Positions 17,445 to 26,762 of a stretch of DNA of 64,000 nt are shown here, piece after piece. Position numbers and translations under genes: made by a program. Each line of letters begins with the position of its first letter. The first letter of the stretch is position 1. The DNA lies in contig JAFZRU010000031.1 of NCBI GenBank assembly GCA_017619755.1, positions 32,875-96,874 of the forward strand, read 5' to 3'. This DNA comes from Prevotella sp. GTDB taxonomy: Bacteria > Bacteroidota > Bacteroidia > Bacteroidales > Bacteroidaceae. The notes under the pieces were generated by a model. That model made no database searches and was not told the origin of the DNA. It saw only the letters and a list, made by a program, of their open reading frames with translations.

Positions 17445-19358
17445 CTATTCAAACACCAGATGGCATCCGTCAACAGTGAAACGGAAACGGAAGTTATCAG
17501 CCTCAATAGGACTGATGCCGTTGTAATCCTGATAGTAGGTGACTCCATCGTTGCCAACCATTACACACTTGACGTCAGCAGAAGAGCCATTGTTGGTGAC
17601 AGACACGGTAACGGTGGCATCGTCCATGGCAGACAACCATGAGCCCCAGTCAAGCTGACCGCCGCTTGTTGCACATGCGCCATAACTGTCGCCCCAACCA
17701 TAGTTGTCGGCACGCACCACGGCATATTCACTGTTGTCCTCACGGGTTAAGACTACAACAAAGTTGTTCCAGTTGTTGGCACCGTTGGTGTAATTCTTGA
17801 AACGAGTGGTGTAGGTCATACCTGCAGGAACCTTGATGTCCTGAGAGTGGGCTCCCCACCAGCCGGTGGAGTTGTCTTCCTCACCCAACACGTCGTCGAA
17901 CTCAAGGTGACAATTATCGACGGTGAAGCGGAAGTAGAAGTTGTCTTTATCAACGGTGTTGATGCCGATGTAACTCTGTTCGTAGGTGACGCCGTCATTG
18001 CCAACCATCACTGCCTTTACGTCAGCAGTACCGTTTCCATTATTGGTAACATAGGTTGTCACCTTGGCACCGTCCATGGCCGACAGCCATACACCCCAGT
18101 CAGCCTGTCCGCCGCTCGTGGTGCAAGCGCCATAGCCGTCACCCCAACCGTAGTTGTCAGCACGGACAACGGCATACTCTGAATTGTCTTCCCTGCAAAG
18201 CACGATCACGAAGTTGTTCCAATTGTTGGCACCACTGGTGTAGTTGGTGAATGTTGAGACGAAAGTCTCCTCGGGGCCAACCTTGATGTTCTCTGAATGA
18301 GCGCCCCACCAGCCAGTGGAGTTGTCGGCGGCTCCGAGACAGGTGTACATCTTGTCAACAACCTCGAATTGGGCATAAGCTATCACAGGATTGCAACTTT
18401 CTCCCTTGTAGCTCTTGTTGTAAACGGCAACCAAAGTCTTGGTTCCAAGACTGTTCATGTCGGGAATGGTCTGGAATGTAAGTTCGGCCGCAGGCACGGT
18501 CTTTGATACAGCCTGTTCAAACGCAACGGTAGCGGTAACATTGGCAAAAGCATCAGCCATTTCCGTTCCCTGTAGCACTTTCTTGGGCACGCCATTCAAA
18601 GTCATGGACAGGGGCAGTTTATCCTCGGCAGAGGTGAAGCCTCCGATAGGCTCAATGGTGGAGCCAATGAAGTTGATGTAAGACCCCTCTGGCACTAAGA
18701 AAGCCCGGATGGTGGTGTTCGATGCGTCTGCATTCAGATTGACCAAAGGTGATTTCTGGGTATAGGTCTTTGTCACCTTGCCATTGGTCATCGTGACAAT
18801 CATACCCCCCTGGGTGCGGTCGATGGTCAGTGTCACCTTGCCTCCGAGTTGGTCAACGCCGCTGTCGGTGTCGCTTCCAAACTCGAGGGTGCTTGTAGCA
18901 AGACTACGGTCGATATAGTCGCCCCATTCAGAGTTTCCACTGGGTTGATAGTCATAACGGATGGCTCCATACTCCTTGTAGTTTCCAGCACCGCGATTCT
19001 CGTCATTGGTGATGATCAAAGCGAAGTTCTTATAGGTGTTCGAAGCGTTGGGATTGATGTTCAGGTTGAACTGAGTAATCCATTTCTCCCCTTCGGGAAT
19101 CTGATAATACTTGGAGAAAACCGCCCACCAGCCTGAACTGTAGTCGGTGGCTCCAACGGTATATACGTCCTCTTCCAAACCTTCAATGGTATCATCGCCC
19201 TGGTTCTTGTCTTTCTCTGCTGCAATGGAGTCAGCCTTCGATGACAGCCAGTCGGGGGAATCGATGCCGTACAAGTCACCTCCCTCACAACTTGTCAGAC
19301 TCAGCATACCAAGGGTTGCTGCAAAGAAAGCAGTTGCAATAACATTGTAGTATTTCAT
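17445..19358 (-). CDS. Surface glycan-binding lipoprotein with repeated domains (SusE/F position)
   Basis: 637 aa, lipobox LTSC with Cys24. Two close copies of a domain of about 144 residues occupy 344-487 and 495-637. They share DNSTGWWGAHS, GANNWNNFV, REDNSEYAVVRADNYGWGD and VMVGNDGVTY. A more diverged copy begins at residue 72 (DYSSGWWAVFS). A bacterial Ig-like stretch lies between (about 240-340). The many exposed Trp and Tyr suit carbohydrate binding on a jelly-roll fold. Position between SusD and GH43 matches the surface glycan-binding proteins of PULs. No recognised CBM family by eye. Confidence 0.8.
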   Translation of the reverse strand: MKYYNVIATAFFAATLGMLSLTSCEGGDLYGIDSPDWLSSKADSIAAEKDKNQGDDTIEGLEEDVYTVGATDYSSGWWAVFSKYYQIPEGEKWITQFNLNINPNASNTYKNFALIITNDENRGAGNYKEYGAIRYDYQPSGNSEWGDYIDRSLATSTLEFGSDTDSGVDQLGGKVTLTIDRTQGGMIVTMTNGKVTKTYTQKSPLVNLNADASNTTIRAFLVPEGSYINFIGSTIEPIGGFTSAEDKLPLSMTLNGVPKKVLQGTEMADAFANVTATVAFEQAVSKTVPAAELTFQTIPDMNSLGTKTLVAVYNKSYKGESCNPVIAYAQFEVVDKMYTCLGAADNSTGWWGAHSENIKVGPEETFVSTFTNYTSGANNWNNFVIVLCREDNSEYAVVRADNYGWGDGYGACTTSGGQADWGVWLSAMDGAKVTTYVTNNGNGTADVKAVMVGNDGVTYEQSYIGINTVDKDNFYFRFTVDNCHLEFDDVLGEEDNSTGWWGAHSQDIKVPAGMTYTTRFKNYTNGANNWNNFVVVLTREDNSEYAVVRADNYGWGDSYGACATSGGQLDWGSWLSAMDDATVTVSVTNNGSSADVKCVMVGNDGVTYYQDYNGISPIEADNFRFRFTVDGCHLVFE

Positions 19359-19410
19359 AATCGTATTCTTTTTTCTATTATATCTTTTCTATTTTACCTA
19401 TCTACCCTCA

Positions 19411-21165
19411 TCAAAGGTTCACCACTGGATGAACCGGGCCATATAGCTTGTCGGCATTGCTCACGCTGTTGTTCGCGGAGTTACCTTCGAGGTTGGGATT
19501 GTCATTGAGCGTACCCTGATAGATGGGCAGGAATTCATGACCCTGAATCCAGTTGTCGTAGCTGCTCTTGAGTTCTGTGTCCACACCAACTTCAGAGTAA
19601 CTGACAGCCTCCTTCACCCTGCTGCGGTCGTTGGTTCGACGGAAGGTCCCATGCTCCTTCAATTGCTGTAGGCGTCCGCTGTCGTAGAAGAATCCCCATC
19701 GGATGAGGTCGAAGCCACGACCGAACTCACATCCGAACTCCTTGGGACGCTCGACATTGGCAATCTGCTCAAACAACTTGTCTGCGCTTGTGAAATCAGC
19801 AAGTTTCAGACTGGCCAGACCGGCACGGTTGCGCACCTGGTTGATCCAGTCGATAGCCTGCTGGGTGGGACCGTTGACCTCGTTCTCGCACTCAGCGGCT
19901 CGCAACAACACGTCGGAGAAACGCATCATACGCAGATTGATACCGCAGTGGAGACCTGTCACCACTTTGTCATAGATGCCTGTACGCAGGTTGGTGAACT
20001 TGGCGATGGGAAGGCCGCCATTGTTGTTGTTGGTCACGAAAGGTGCATCGTCAGTGATAGGAAGCGTGTAGCAGACATTGCCATACTCGAAGCCCTCCCA
20101 CTCCGGCTCGTAGGTGCCGATGGTCCAGTAAAGCCGTGGATCGAGCGAGCCGTTGGTGGTGCGCTCTGCCTTGAAAAGATTGTAGAGCCAGGGGGATGCG
20201 GAAAGGTCCGCCCAGCCACCACAGTCGCCAGGTCCGAAGTTGCTCTCGATGGCATGACCCTGTGTGGCGTTGGCACTGGTGTTCACAGGTGTCCACTCAT
20301 CGTCGGTACCCTGAGAGCCGTAATCCAAGTACTGCACCTCAAAGAGGCTCTCATCGTTGTTCTCATAAGAAGGACCTTCACGGAAGTTGTCGCCGTAGTT
20401 GGCCATCAGTTTGTAAGTGCCATACTGGCCACCGATGATTGCCTTCAGCACGGCAAGAGCCTCGCTGTATTTGTGGCGCATCATCAAGGCACGTGCATAG
20501 TAACCGGCGGCGGCGCCGCATGTGGCACGACCTTTAGCCCACTCCCCGCCGGCATCGCGAGTAGGCAGCAGTATCATGGCCTCGGCGAAATCCTTCTCCA
20601 CCTGATCCCACACCTCGTCGTATGAACTGTTGGTACCATAGAGTCCGTCAAGCGTTGAATAGGTGGCATAGTCGGTGATGAGAATGGGATTCTGATAGTA
20701 TCCCACAAGGTTGTAATATGCCAGGCCCCGGAGGAACAACATCTGACCTTTGATATGCTTCATCTGCTCGTTCAAGGCACTGTTGTCCTCTCCACAACGG
20801 GAGAGTGTGAAGTTGGTCACGTTGATGGTGTAGTACCAGTCACGCCAAGACCACTGCCCGATTTCGTCCGTAAAGGGTACATTCAAGTCGTCGAATGGCA
20901 TATACCATACTTGAGAAGAATTCCACACTTCATCACCACGACACACATCGATGGTATAGCCTACACGAGCGTAGGTTCCCTCCATGCGTATATGGTTGTA
21001 AGCAGCTATCACATTCTCCTCCAAGTCATCCGCCGAATAGCCGAAAGTGGCAGCTGTCTGCTGGTTGGGATTCGTCAATTCCAGCTTGTCCTCGCACGAC
21101 GTGAGCATACCAAGGGCTAACACCAATGCGATAGAAATCTTATATATTTTCATAATCTTCTTCAT
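19411..21165 (-). CDS. susD: SusD/RagB-family nutrient-binding outer-membrane lipoprotein
   Basis: 584 aa with lipobox LTSC (Cys24) after MKKIMKIYKISIALVLALG. Family features: an N-terminal segment DKLELTNPNQ, TPR-like helices (LFLRGLAYYNLVGYYQNPILI near residue 150) and the C-terminal RPKEFGCEFGRGFDLIRWG block near 490-510 typical of SusD. It forms the lid over the SusC transporter and binds the incoming oligosaccharide at the cell surface. It lies 16 nt after susC. Confidence 0.92.
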   Translation of the reverse strand: MKKIMKIYKISIALVLALGMLTSCEDKLELTNPNQQTAATFGYSADDLEENVIAAYNHIRMEGTYARVGYTIDVCRGDEVWNSSQVWYMPFDDLNVPFTDEIGQWSWRDWYYTINVTNFTLSRCGEDNSALNEQMKHIKGQMLFLRGLAYYNLVGYYQNPILITDYATYSTLDGLYGTNSSYDEVWDQVEKDFAEAMILLPTRDAGGEWAKGRATCGAAAGYYARALMMRHKYSEALAVLKAIIGGQYGTYKLMANYGDNFREGPSYENNDESLFEVQYLDYGSQGTDDEWTPVNTSANATQGHAIESNFGPGDCGGWADLSASPWLYNLFKAERTTNGSLDPRLYWTIGTYEPEWEGFEYGNVCYTLPITDDAPFVTNNNNGGLPIAKFTNLRTGIYDKVVTGLHCGINLRMMRFSDVLLRAAECENEVNGPTQQAIDWINQVRNRAGLASLKLADFTSADKLFEQIANVERPKEFGCEFGRGFDLIRWGFFYDSGRLQQLKEHGTFRRTNDRSRVKEAVSYSEVGVDTELKSSYDNWIQGHEFLPIYQGTLNDNPNLEGNSANNSVSNADKLYGPVHPVVNL

Positions 21166-21181
21166 TTTACGTTATGATGCA

Positions 21182-24100
21182 TTAGAATGTAAAGTTAATA
21201 CCAGCCATGAAACTACGTGCCGTTGGATACGAGCAGTAGTTGTAACCTGGTGTGAACGTGCCTCCGGCATAGTCAACGTTGTAACCCTTATAGCCTGTGA
21301 AGGTGTAGAGATTCTGTGCCGACACATAAATTCGGACACCAGTGACGTAATCGGCAAACCATTTGTTGGGCAGATTGCAGCCCAGTTCAATGTTGGCAAT
21401 CTTCCAGTAAGCGGCATTCTGGATCTGACGCTCGCTGAACAGGTCGTTCCATGCAAGGGTGGCGCTATTGGAAAGGTAAGTGCGGGGGATATTGCTCACG
21501 TAGGTAGAGCCGTTCCACTTGTTGGCATCGAGCACGGCCACGTCCTTGTTTCCATAGCCATAGCTTGAATGAAGCGCATTGTACAGGTAATCGGTCACAT
21601 GGTATCCAAGCGCACCAAACGTAGATATGCTCAGGTCAAAAATCTTGTACTCCAAGTGAGCGCTGAGACCGAAGCTCACCTTGGGAAGGCCGCCTTCGAG
21701 GACAGTCTGGTCATCGGCATTGATCTGACCGTCTCCATTCACATCTCGGTAGTAGCAGTCACCAACTTGTGCTCCTGGCTGATACTCATTGAGACCTTTT
21801 TCCTTTGCCTTGGCGTTCAGTTCGTCGAGCTGCTCCTGGGTCCGTATGATGCCCTGATAATCCCAGCCGTAGAACTTACCCACTTCCTGGCCTACCTCTG
21901 TAATATAAGCTCCTGTAATATACTTCTCCGTACCAAAGCCCAAAGAGGTCACCTTGTTGCTCAACGTACTCAAATTGGCACTGATTTCATGCCTTAAAGC
22001 ATGGTCGTTGTTACGGTAGGTCAGCGAAAATTCCAAGCCGCTGTTTTCCATCGAGGCGGCATTCATGGTCACTGAAGTGTTGGCCACACCGGCACTGGCG
22101 GGAACGGGCACGCCATACAGCAAGTCCTGTGACTTGTTCTTGTACCACTCTGCGGTAAACTCTATGCGGTTTCTAAAGAAAGCTAAGTCAATACCAACGT
22201 TCATGGTCTTTCTCTTCTCCCAAGAGAGATTTTCGTTGACGAAGTTGGACACTGCCGAACCGGTGACGGGCTGGTTGCCAAAACTATAGGTCATGTTGTT
22301 GCGAGCCATTGTAGCCTGGATGGCATAGTCGCCCACGGCAGCCTCATAGCCAAGCTCACCATAACTGGCGCGAAGTTTGAACAAGTTGACGACGTTGAGG
22401 TCAAAGGGGAAGAATTCCTCCTTGTCAAAGCGCCATCCCAATGACACAGATGTGAAAGTGTCCCATCGTATGTCCTTTGACAAGCGTGAACTACCGTCAC
22501 GGCGAACGATACCCGAAAGGAGATACTTGCCGTCGTAGTCGTAAATCAGACGGGCAAGATAGGAAGCCAAGGTGTGCTTGTATTCATAACTGTCAGCACT
22601 CCATGAACTGGCGTTCTGCAACTGCAGGAAGTAAGGCTCGGAAAGGTTGACACCTGTTGCAGACAGCGTGTTGGTGTTCTCCTGCTCGAAAGTCTGGCCC
22701 ATCACGAGGTTGGCATGGTGCAGGCCGATGGTTCCATCGTAAGTCAGGGTGTTCTCCATCAAGGCATCAGTGTATTTGCGATGAGCCTTGGTCAGGCGCT
22801 CATTCTCCTTGGCAAGATACACACGGTTGCTCTGAATCCATGCGGGAATCCAAGTCTTGTCATTGCAACTCGTCGTGCTGTAAGAGAGGTTGATCTTGTA
22901 GTTCAACTTGTGGTTGTCGCTCTGGATGCCCAACATGTTGAGCAAGTCCACCTCGGCTGAAGCCGTACCTACGAAGCGGTCAACTATCGTGTTGCGGGTC
23001 AACATATTGTTCACCAACAGGGGGTTCATGGCAGAGATGTCACCATGGACAGTGTCGTAATACACGCCATAGCCGTATGCGTCATACCTGTAGCCACTGG
23101 CAGACCCCACCAAATCGTCGAGCACCCAGGTGCTTTCGTCGTAAGGCTTGATGGTGGGCTGCATATTGAGAACGGCACCAAGGACGTTGCCCAAGTTGCC
23201 ATACAGTCCCTGCACGTACTCGTTGGCATTCGACACAGCCAAGTTGTCTTGATTGGAGTGTGAATACACAAGGCTTGTGCGGAATTTGATGAACTTGGTG
23301 TCCATTGTGTTGTTCACACGAGCAGAGTAACGCTCGAAATTCGGCCCGGCACCCTCAAGCGTACCTTTCTGATTATAATAGTCAAGACTGATGTTATAGG
23401 TGTTATTGATGCCACCACCGCTGAGGTTGACGCTGTGGTTTTGGCGGATACCGCTCTTGAAAGCCTCGTCTAACCAGTTGGTGTTCGTTTTGTCGCGGAA
23501 ATGGTAGTAGCCGTCGCTGCCGAGGCTGTAACCACCCGGTACGGGAATACCAGCATTCTCAGCCGCGATACCGAGATAGCGGCTGTACTGTTCAGCATTC
23601 ATCACGTCGTAAACATCTTTTCTGATTTGGTCCACACCGACATAACCTTTGTAGTCAACTTTCAGAGGCTGGTCCTTCCTACCACCCTTCGTAGTGATGA
23701 TGACCACACCATTGGCAGCACGGGAACCGTAGATGGCACCGGCAGAAGCGTCTTTCAACACTTGGATGGTCTCGATGTCGTTGGGTGAGAAATCGCGGAT
23801 GGTGGTACCAACAGGCACACCGTCGATGACATAAAGAGGAGACGTGCTGCCAAAACTACCAATACCACGGATGCGTACCGAGGGGTCGGCGCCTGGCTGA
23901 CCATCAGAGGTAATAGAAACGCCAGCCACCTTGCCTTCGAGCATGGAAGAGATGTTGGAGTGAGACACTCGCTTCAATTCATCCGCATTCACAATAGAGA
24001 CCGACCCTGTCAAGTCGGCTTTCTTTTGTGTACCATAGCCAATGACGACCACATGGTCTAGCGTCAGAGCGTCGGATTCGAGTTGAATCTGTCCAAGGTT

Positions 24101-24394
24101 CGAACGTCCGCTTACTGCAAACTCGCGGTCCTGATACCCCACATAGCTGACGATTAGCGTGGCATTGGCAGCCGCATCCAATTCGAAGTTACCATCCAAG
24201 TCGGTAACAACGCCTGTCTGAGCGCCTTTTACCCTGACGGTTGCACCAATGAGCGGTTCTCCGTCCTGGTCAACAACCTGGCCGTTTACCTTGATGGTCT
24301 GTTGAACAGCAGCCATCGCAGGAATCGGACATACTGTAAGGCCTCCAATAGCACCCATCAGAAGCATTACATACAATAAGAATTGTTTCCTCAT
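21182..24394 (-). CDS. susC: SusC/RagA-family TonB-linked outer-membrane transporter
   Basis: 1070 aa. Signal peptide to about residue 28, a carboxypeptidase-regulatory-like domain (VNGQVVDQDGEPLIGATVRVKG, 35-110), a TonB-box/plug start (DHVVVIGYGTQKKADLTGS), the plug motif SSMLEGKVAGVSI ... VRIRGIGS ... YVIDGVP, and a long 22-strand barrel ending in FMAGINFTF, with the terminal aromatic typical of outer-membrane barrels. It imports the oligosaccharide handed over by SusD, using TonB-ExbBD energy. First gene of the PUL. No hybrid two-component, SusR-like or ECF/anti-sigma regulator lies beside it. Confidence 0.95.
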   Translation of the reverse strand: MRKQFLLYVMLLMGAIGGLTVCPIPAMAAVQQTIKVNGQVVDQDGEPLIGATVRVKGAQTGVVTDLDGNFELDAAANATLIVSYVGYQDREFAVSGRSNLGQIQLESDALTLDHVVVIGYGTQKKADLTGSVSIVNADELKRVSHSNISSMLEGKVAGVSITSDGQPGADPSVRIRGIGSFGSTSPLYVIDGVPVGTTIRDFSPNDIETIQVLKDASAGAIYGSRAANGVVIITTKGGRKDQPLKVDYKGYVGVDQIRKDVYDVMNAEQYSRYLGIAAENAGIPVPGGYSLGSDGYYHFRDKTNTNWLDEAFKSGIRQNHSVNLSGGGINNTYNISLDYYNQKGTLEGAGPNFERYSARVNNTMDTKFIKFRTSLVYSHSNQDNLAVSNANEYVQGLYGNLGNVLGAVLNMQPTIKPYDESTWVLDDLVGSASGYRYDAYGYGVYYDTVHGDISAMNPLLVNNMLTRNTIVDRFVGTASAEVDLLNMLGIQSDNHKLNYKINLSYSTTSCNDKTWIPAWIQSNRVYLAKENERLTKAHRKYTDALMENTLTYDGTIGLHHANLVMGQTFEQENTNTLSATGVNLSEPYFLQLQNASSWSADSYEYKHTLASYLARLIYDYDGKYLLSGIVRRDGSSRLSKDIRWDTFTSVSLGWRFDKEEFFPFDLNVVNLFKLRASYGELGYEAAVGDYAIQATMARNNMTYSFGNQPVTGSAVSNFVNENLSWEKRKTMNVGIDLAFFRNRIEFTAEWYKNKSQDLLYGVPVPASAGVANTSVTMNAASMENSGLEFSLTYRNNDHALRHEISANLSTLSNKVTSLGFGTEKYITGAYITEVGQEVGKFYGWDYQGIIRTQEQLDELNAKAKEKGLNEYQPGAQVGDCYYRDVNGDGQINADDQTVLEGGLPKVSFGLSAHLEYKIFDLSISTFGALGYHVTDYLYNALHSSYGYGNKDVAVLDANKWNGSTYVSNIPRTYLSNSATLAWNDLFSERQIQNAAYWKIANIELGCNLPNKWFADYVTGVRIYVSAQNLYTFTGYKGYNVDYAGGTFTPGYNYCSYPTARSFMAGINFTF

Positions 24395-24517
24395 GTTAAA
24401 CGTTTTTAAGTTTGTTATATTATTAATAGTTAAATATTTTTATTTCATCCAACACTTCTTTCTGTTCATCCACGACCTCGTCAAGGTCCATATTGTCTCA
24501 CGACAAATAATATGTTG

Positions 24518-24525
24518 CAAATTTA
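24518..24525 (-). promoter_or_regulatory. Predicted -7 box of the susC operon (TAAATTTG)
   Basis: TAAATTTG on the minus strand, followed by a leader of about 115 nt before the susC ATG. The spacing to a -33 TTTG is not satisfied, which would fit an activator-dependent promoter. Confidence 0.55.
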
Positions 24526-24766
24526 TAAAAAAAATCGACTTGAAAGGTTGAAATAGCCAAAACCAATAGTTAAAAAATCAAAAATTGCATTTCTTCCTTC
24601 ATGCCACGTTGGCACCTCCAAAGCCTCGCCCATGAAGCTTGTTGGCTGTTTCCGCACACACAACATTAAAAGATTAAAGATGAAAAATTAAAGATGAAAA
24701 ATTAAAATTGGTGAAATAAGCTTCAAAGAAGACAGGGTGCTCAATATGTTTTTTTTCTATCAAGAA

Positions 24767-24825
24767 TTTCGCCCATTGGGCGGTGATGAGAGATGAACCC
24801 TCAACCACGGCCGCAATGGGCGAAA
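24767..24825. repeat. 12-bp perfect inverted repeat downstream of ilvC
   Basis: TTTCGCCCATTG (24767-24778) and CAATGGGCGAAA (24814-24825) with a 35-nt loop. On neither strand does a T-run follow directly, so a standard intrinsic terminator is not supported. The stretch 24526-24766 contains A/T-rich short direct repeats (AGATGAAAAATTAA twice near 24680-24705) and no gene. Confidence 0.6.
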
Positions 24826-24853
24826 AGTTTGGATGTGAGGTAAGTTGTAAAAC

Positions 24854-25897
24854 TTAGTTGTTTTCGGGTCTCAGTTGCCTGACGACTTCTCCTGCCCTCC
24901 ACATTTCCTTGTTGCGCATGGCCTCCAACTCCTTCTCTAATCCGGCGCGGTAGTCGGCCTTAGAGTTGGCGTCGATGGAGATTTGCGCTTCCTTGCCAGT
25001 CTGGACGGAGAGGTAAAGCCATTCCATGACAGGCTTGATGGCCTCCTTGAAACGCGGAGCCCAGTCAAGGGCACCCCTCTGTGCCGTGGTGGAACAGTTG
25101 GCATACATCCAATCCATTCCCTTTTGGCCAAAGAGCGGGCCAAGGCTCTGCGTGAGTTCTTCCACGGTCTCGTTGAAAGCCTCTGAGGGTGAGTGTCCAT
25201 GCTCGCGTAGCACCTCGTATTGTGCCTCAAGCAATCCCTCGATGGCTCCCATGAGCGATCCTCTCTCACCGGTGAGGTCGGAAGTGGCCTCGCGCTCGAA
25301 GGTGGTTTTGAAGAGATAGCCGGCGCCGATGCCGATACCGAAGGCGATGGTGCGCTCCTCTGCCCTGCCCGTGGCGTCTTGATAGACGGCGTAAGAGCAG
25401 TTAAGGCCGCGTCCTTCAAGGAACATGGTTCTCAGCGAGGTGCCAGAGCCCTTGGGAGCAACGAGGATGACATCCACGTCCTCGGGTGGCACGACACCTG
25501 TACGATCGTTCCAGTTGATGGCGAAGCCATGGGAGTAATAGAGGGCCTTTCCCTTGGTGAGGCACGGTTTGATGCGGTCCCACACCTGTATCTGCCCAGC
25601 ATCGGAAAGGAGCATGCAGACGATGGTGCCTCTCTGTGCCGCCTCCTCGATGGAGAAGAGCGTCTTTCCCGGCACCCATCCGTCGGCCACCGCCTTGTCG
25701 TAGGTCTTGCCCTCACGCTGCCCTACTATGACGTTAAAGCCATTGTCCCTAAGGTTGCATGCCTGTCCGGGGCCTTGGATGCCATATCCAATGACGGCGA
25801 TGGTTTCATCTTTCAATACCTCACGAGCTTTCTCCAAAGAAAACTCCTTGCTGGTGACCACTGTCTCAATGACGCCACCAAAATTCATTTCAGCCAT
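24854..25897 (-). CDS. ilvC: Ketol-acid reductoisomerase (IlvC)
   Basis: 347 aa, the usual class I length. It converts 2-acetolactate (or 2-aceto-2-hydroxybutyrate) to the dihydroxy acid with NAD(P)H and Mg2+. Seen: Rossmann loop AVIGYGIQGPGQACNLRDNG (about 34-53), GQREGKTYDKA for cofactor choice, and metal-site region TSDLTGERGSLMGAIEGLLEAQYE (about 210-233). The GPGQ loop variant is the Bacteroidetes form. Last gene of the ilv operon, 85 nt after the thioesterase gene. Confidence 0.95.
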   Translation of the reverse strand: MAEMNFGGVIETVVTSKEFSLEKAREVLKDETIAVIGYGIQGPGQACNLRDNGFNVIVGQREGKTYDKAVADGWVPGKTLFSIEEAAQRGTIVCMLLSDAGQIQVWDRIKPCLTKGKALYYSHGFAINWNDRTGVVPPEDVDVILVAPKGSGTSLRTMFLEGRGLNCSYAVYQDATGRAEERTIAFGIGIGAGYLFKTTFEREATSDLTGERGSLMGAIEGLLEAQYEVLREHGHSPSEAFNETVEELTQSLGPLFGQKGMDWMYANCSTTAQRGALDWAPRFKEAIKPVMEWLYLSVQTGKEAQISIDANSKADYRAGLEKELEAMRNKEMWRAGEVVRQLRPENN

Positions 25898-25982
25898 AAT
25901 ATACGTTTGTTGTTTAAGAAATTCTAAAAATGCGTGGCAAAGTTACGAATTAAAGGCGAGATGGCAAAATTTGCTTACAGTC

Positions 25983-26762
25983 TTATACAAATTTAACCAA
26001 ACTTCTGCATATTTCCACCTCATGCTCCTCGCCATTCTCAGCCATTCTCTCCACCTTCACCATTCTGACGAACGTCTCCAGTCCGCCATCCACGTCCTGC
26101 CGATAGACCTTGATGGTGTCTCCGCAGTGTGCCTCCGCCACGTAGGCAATCTCTATCCGCTTGAGTTGGTGGGCACGGTACCAGTCGAGGTCGAAGAGGT
26201 CGAGCACGTGCTCGATGTATTTGACGCTGTTGAAATGCCCGTTGATGTCGATGTCGTTGTATCTTGTGACGAAGGCATGCGCCAGTTTGGCCTCCTCGCC
26301 CACGTTCACCCTGGAGCTTTTGGCGATGGGGCATGGTTTTTCCTTCAAGACATACTCCTTGATGGCTGCTTCGTTGACATCGAAGAGGTTGGCTGGCTGC
26401 CGGGTGACCGTATCGATCATGGCCCACACAGAGCGTCCGTAACCATACACCTTTCCGCTGTCGGTGTCCTGCACCATGAAATTCCTGTTGGTGAAAAACC
26501 GCATCGCGTTTTCCACCCATGTCTCCACGGCGAAGTGCGCATGCATGGGTGGCAGTTCCTCCATCTCAATGGCTAACCTGGAGAGCACCCAGGTCTTGTT
26601 GATGCCGTTGAGGTACGCCATTCCAAATCCCCGGTCGTGGGAGTAGAAGTCAGCCGCGTTGAGCAGGTGGTTTCCCAAATGCCCCATCATGAGGCGTTTG
26701 GAGAAGTCGCAGTGAAAAGGCTCCGCCCAGAACTCATATCTACCTACCTTGTCCATTGGCAT
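25983..26762 (-). CDS. Acyl-ACP thioesterase (FatA/FatB-like, double hotdog)
   Basis: 259 aa. Two hotdog halves: an N-terminal half ending in VYGYGRSVWAMIDTVTRQP and a C-terminal half containing NDIDINGHFNSVKYIEHVLD, the Asn/His catalytic region of plant-type acyl-ACP thioesterases. It would release fatty acids from acyl carrier protein. It overlaps ilvN by 23 nt, so it is embedded in the branched-chain amino acid operon; a role with branched-chain acyl groups is an inference from that position. The start MPMDKVGRYEF has an alternative Met two codons on. Confidence 0.85.
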   Translation of the reverse strand: MPMDKVGRYEFWAEPFHCDFSKRLMMGHLGNHLLNAADFYSHDRGFGMAYLNGINKTWVLSRLAIEMEELPPMHAHFAVETWVENAMRFFTNRNFMVQDTDSGKVYGYGRSVWAMIDTVTRQPANLFDVNEAAIKEYVLKEKPCPIAKSSRVNVGEEAKLAHAFVTRYNDIDINGHFNSVKYIEHVLDLFDLDWYRAHQLKRIEIAYVAEAHCGDTIKVYRQDVDGGLETFVRMVKVERMAENGEEHEVEICRSLVKFV

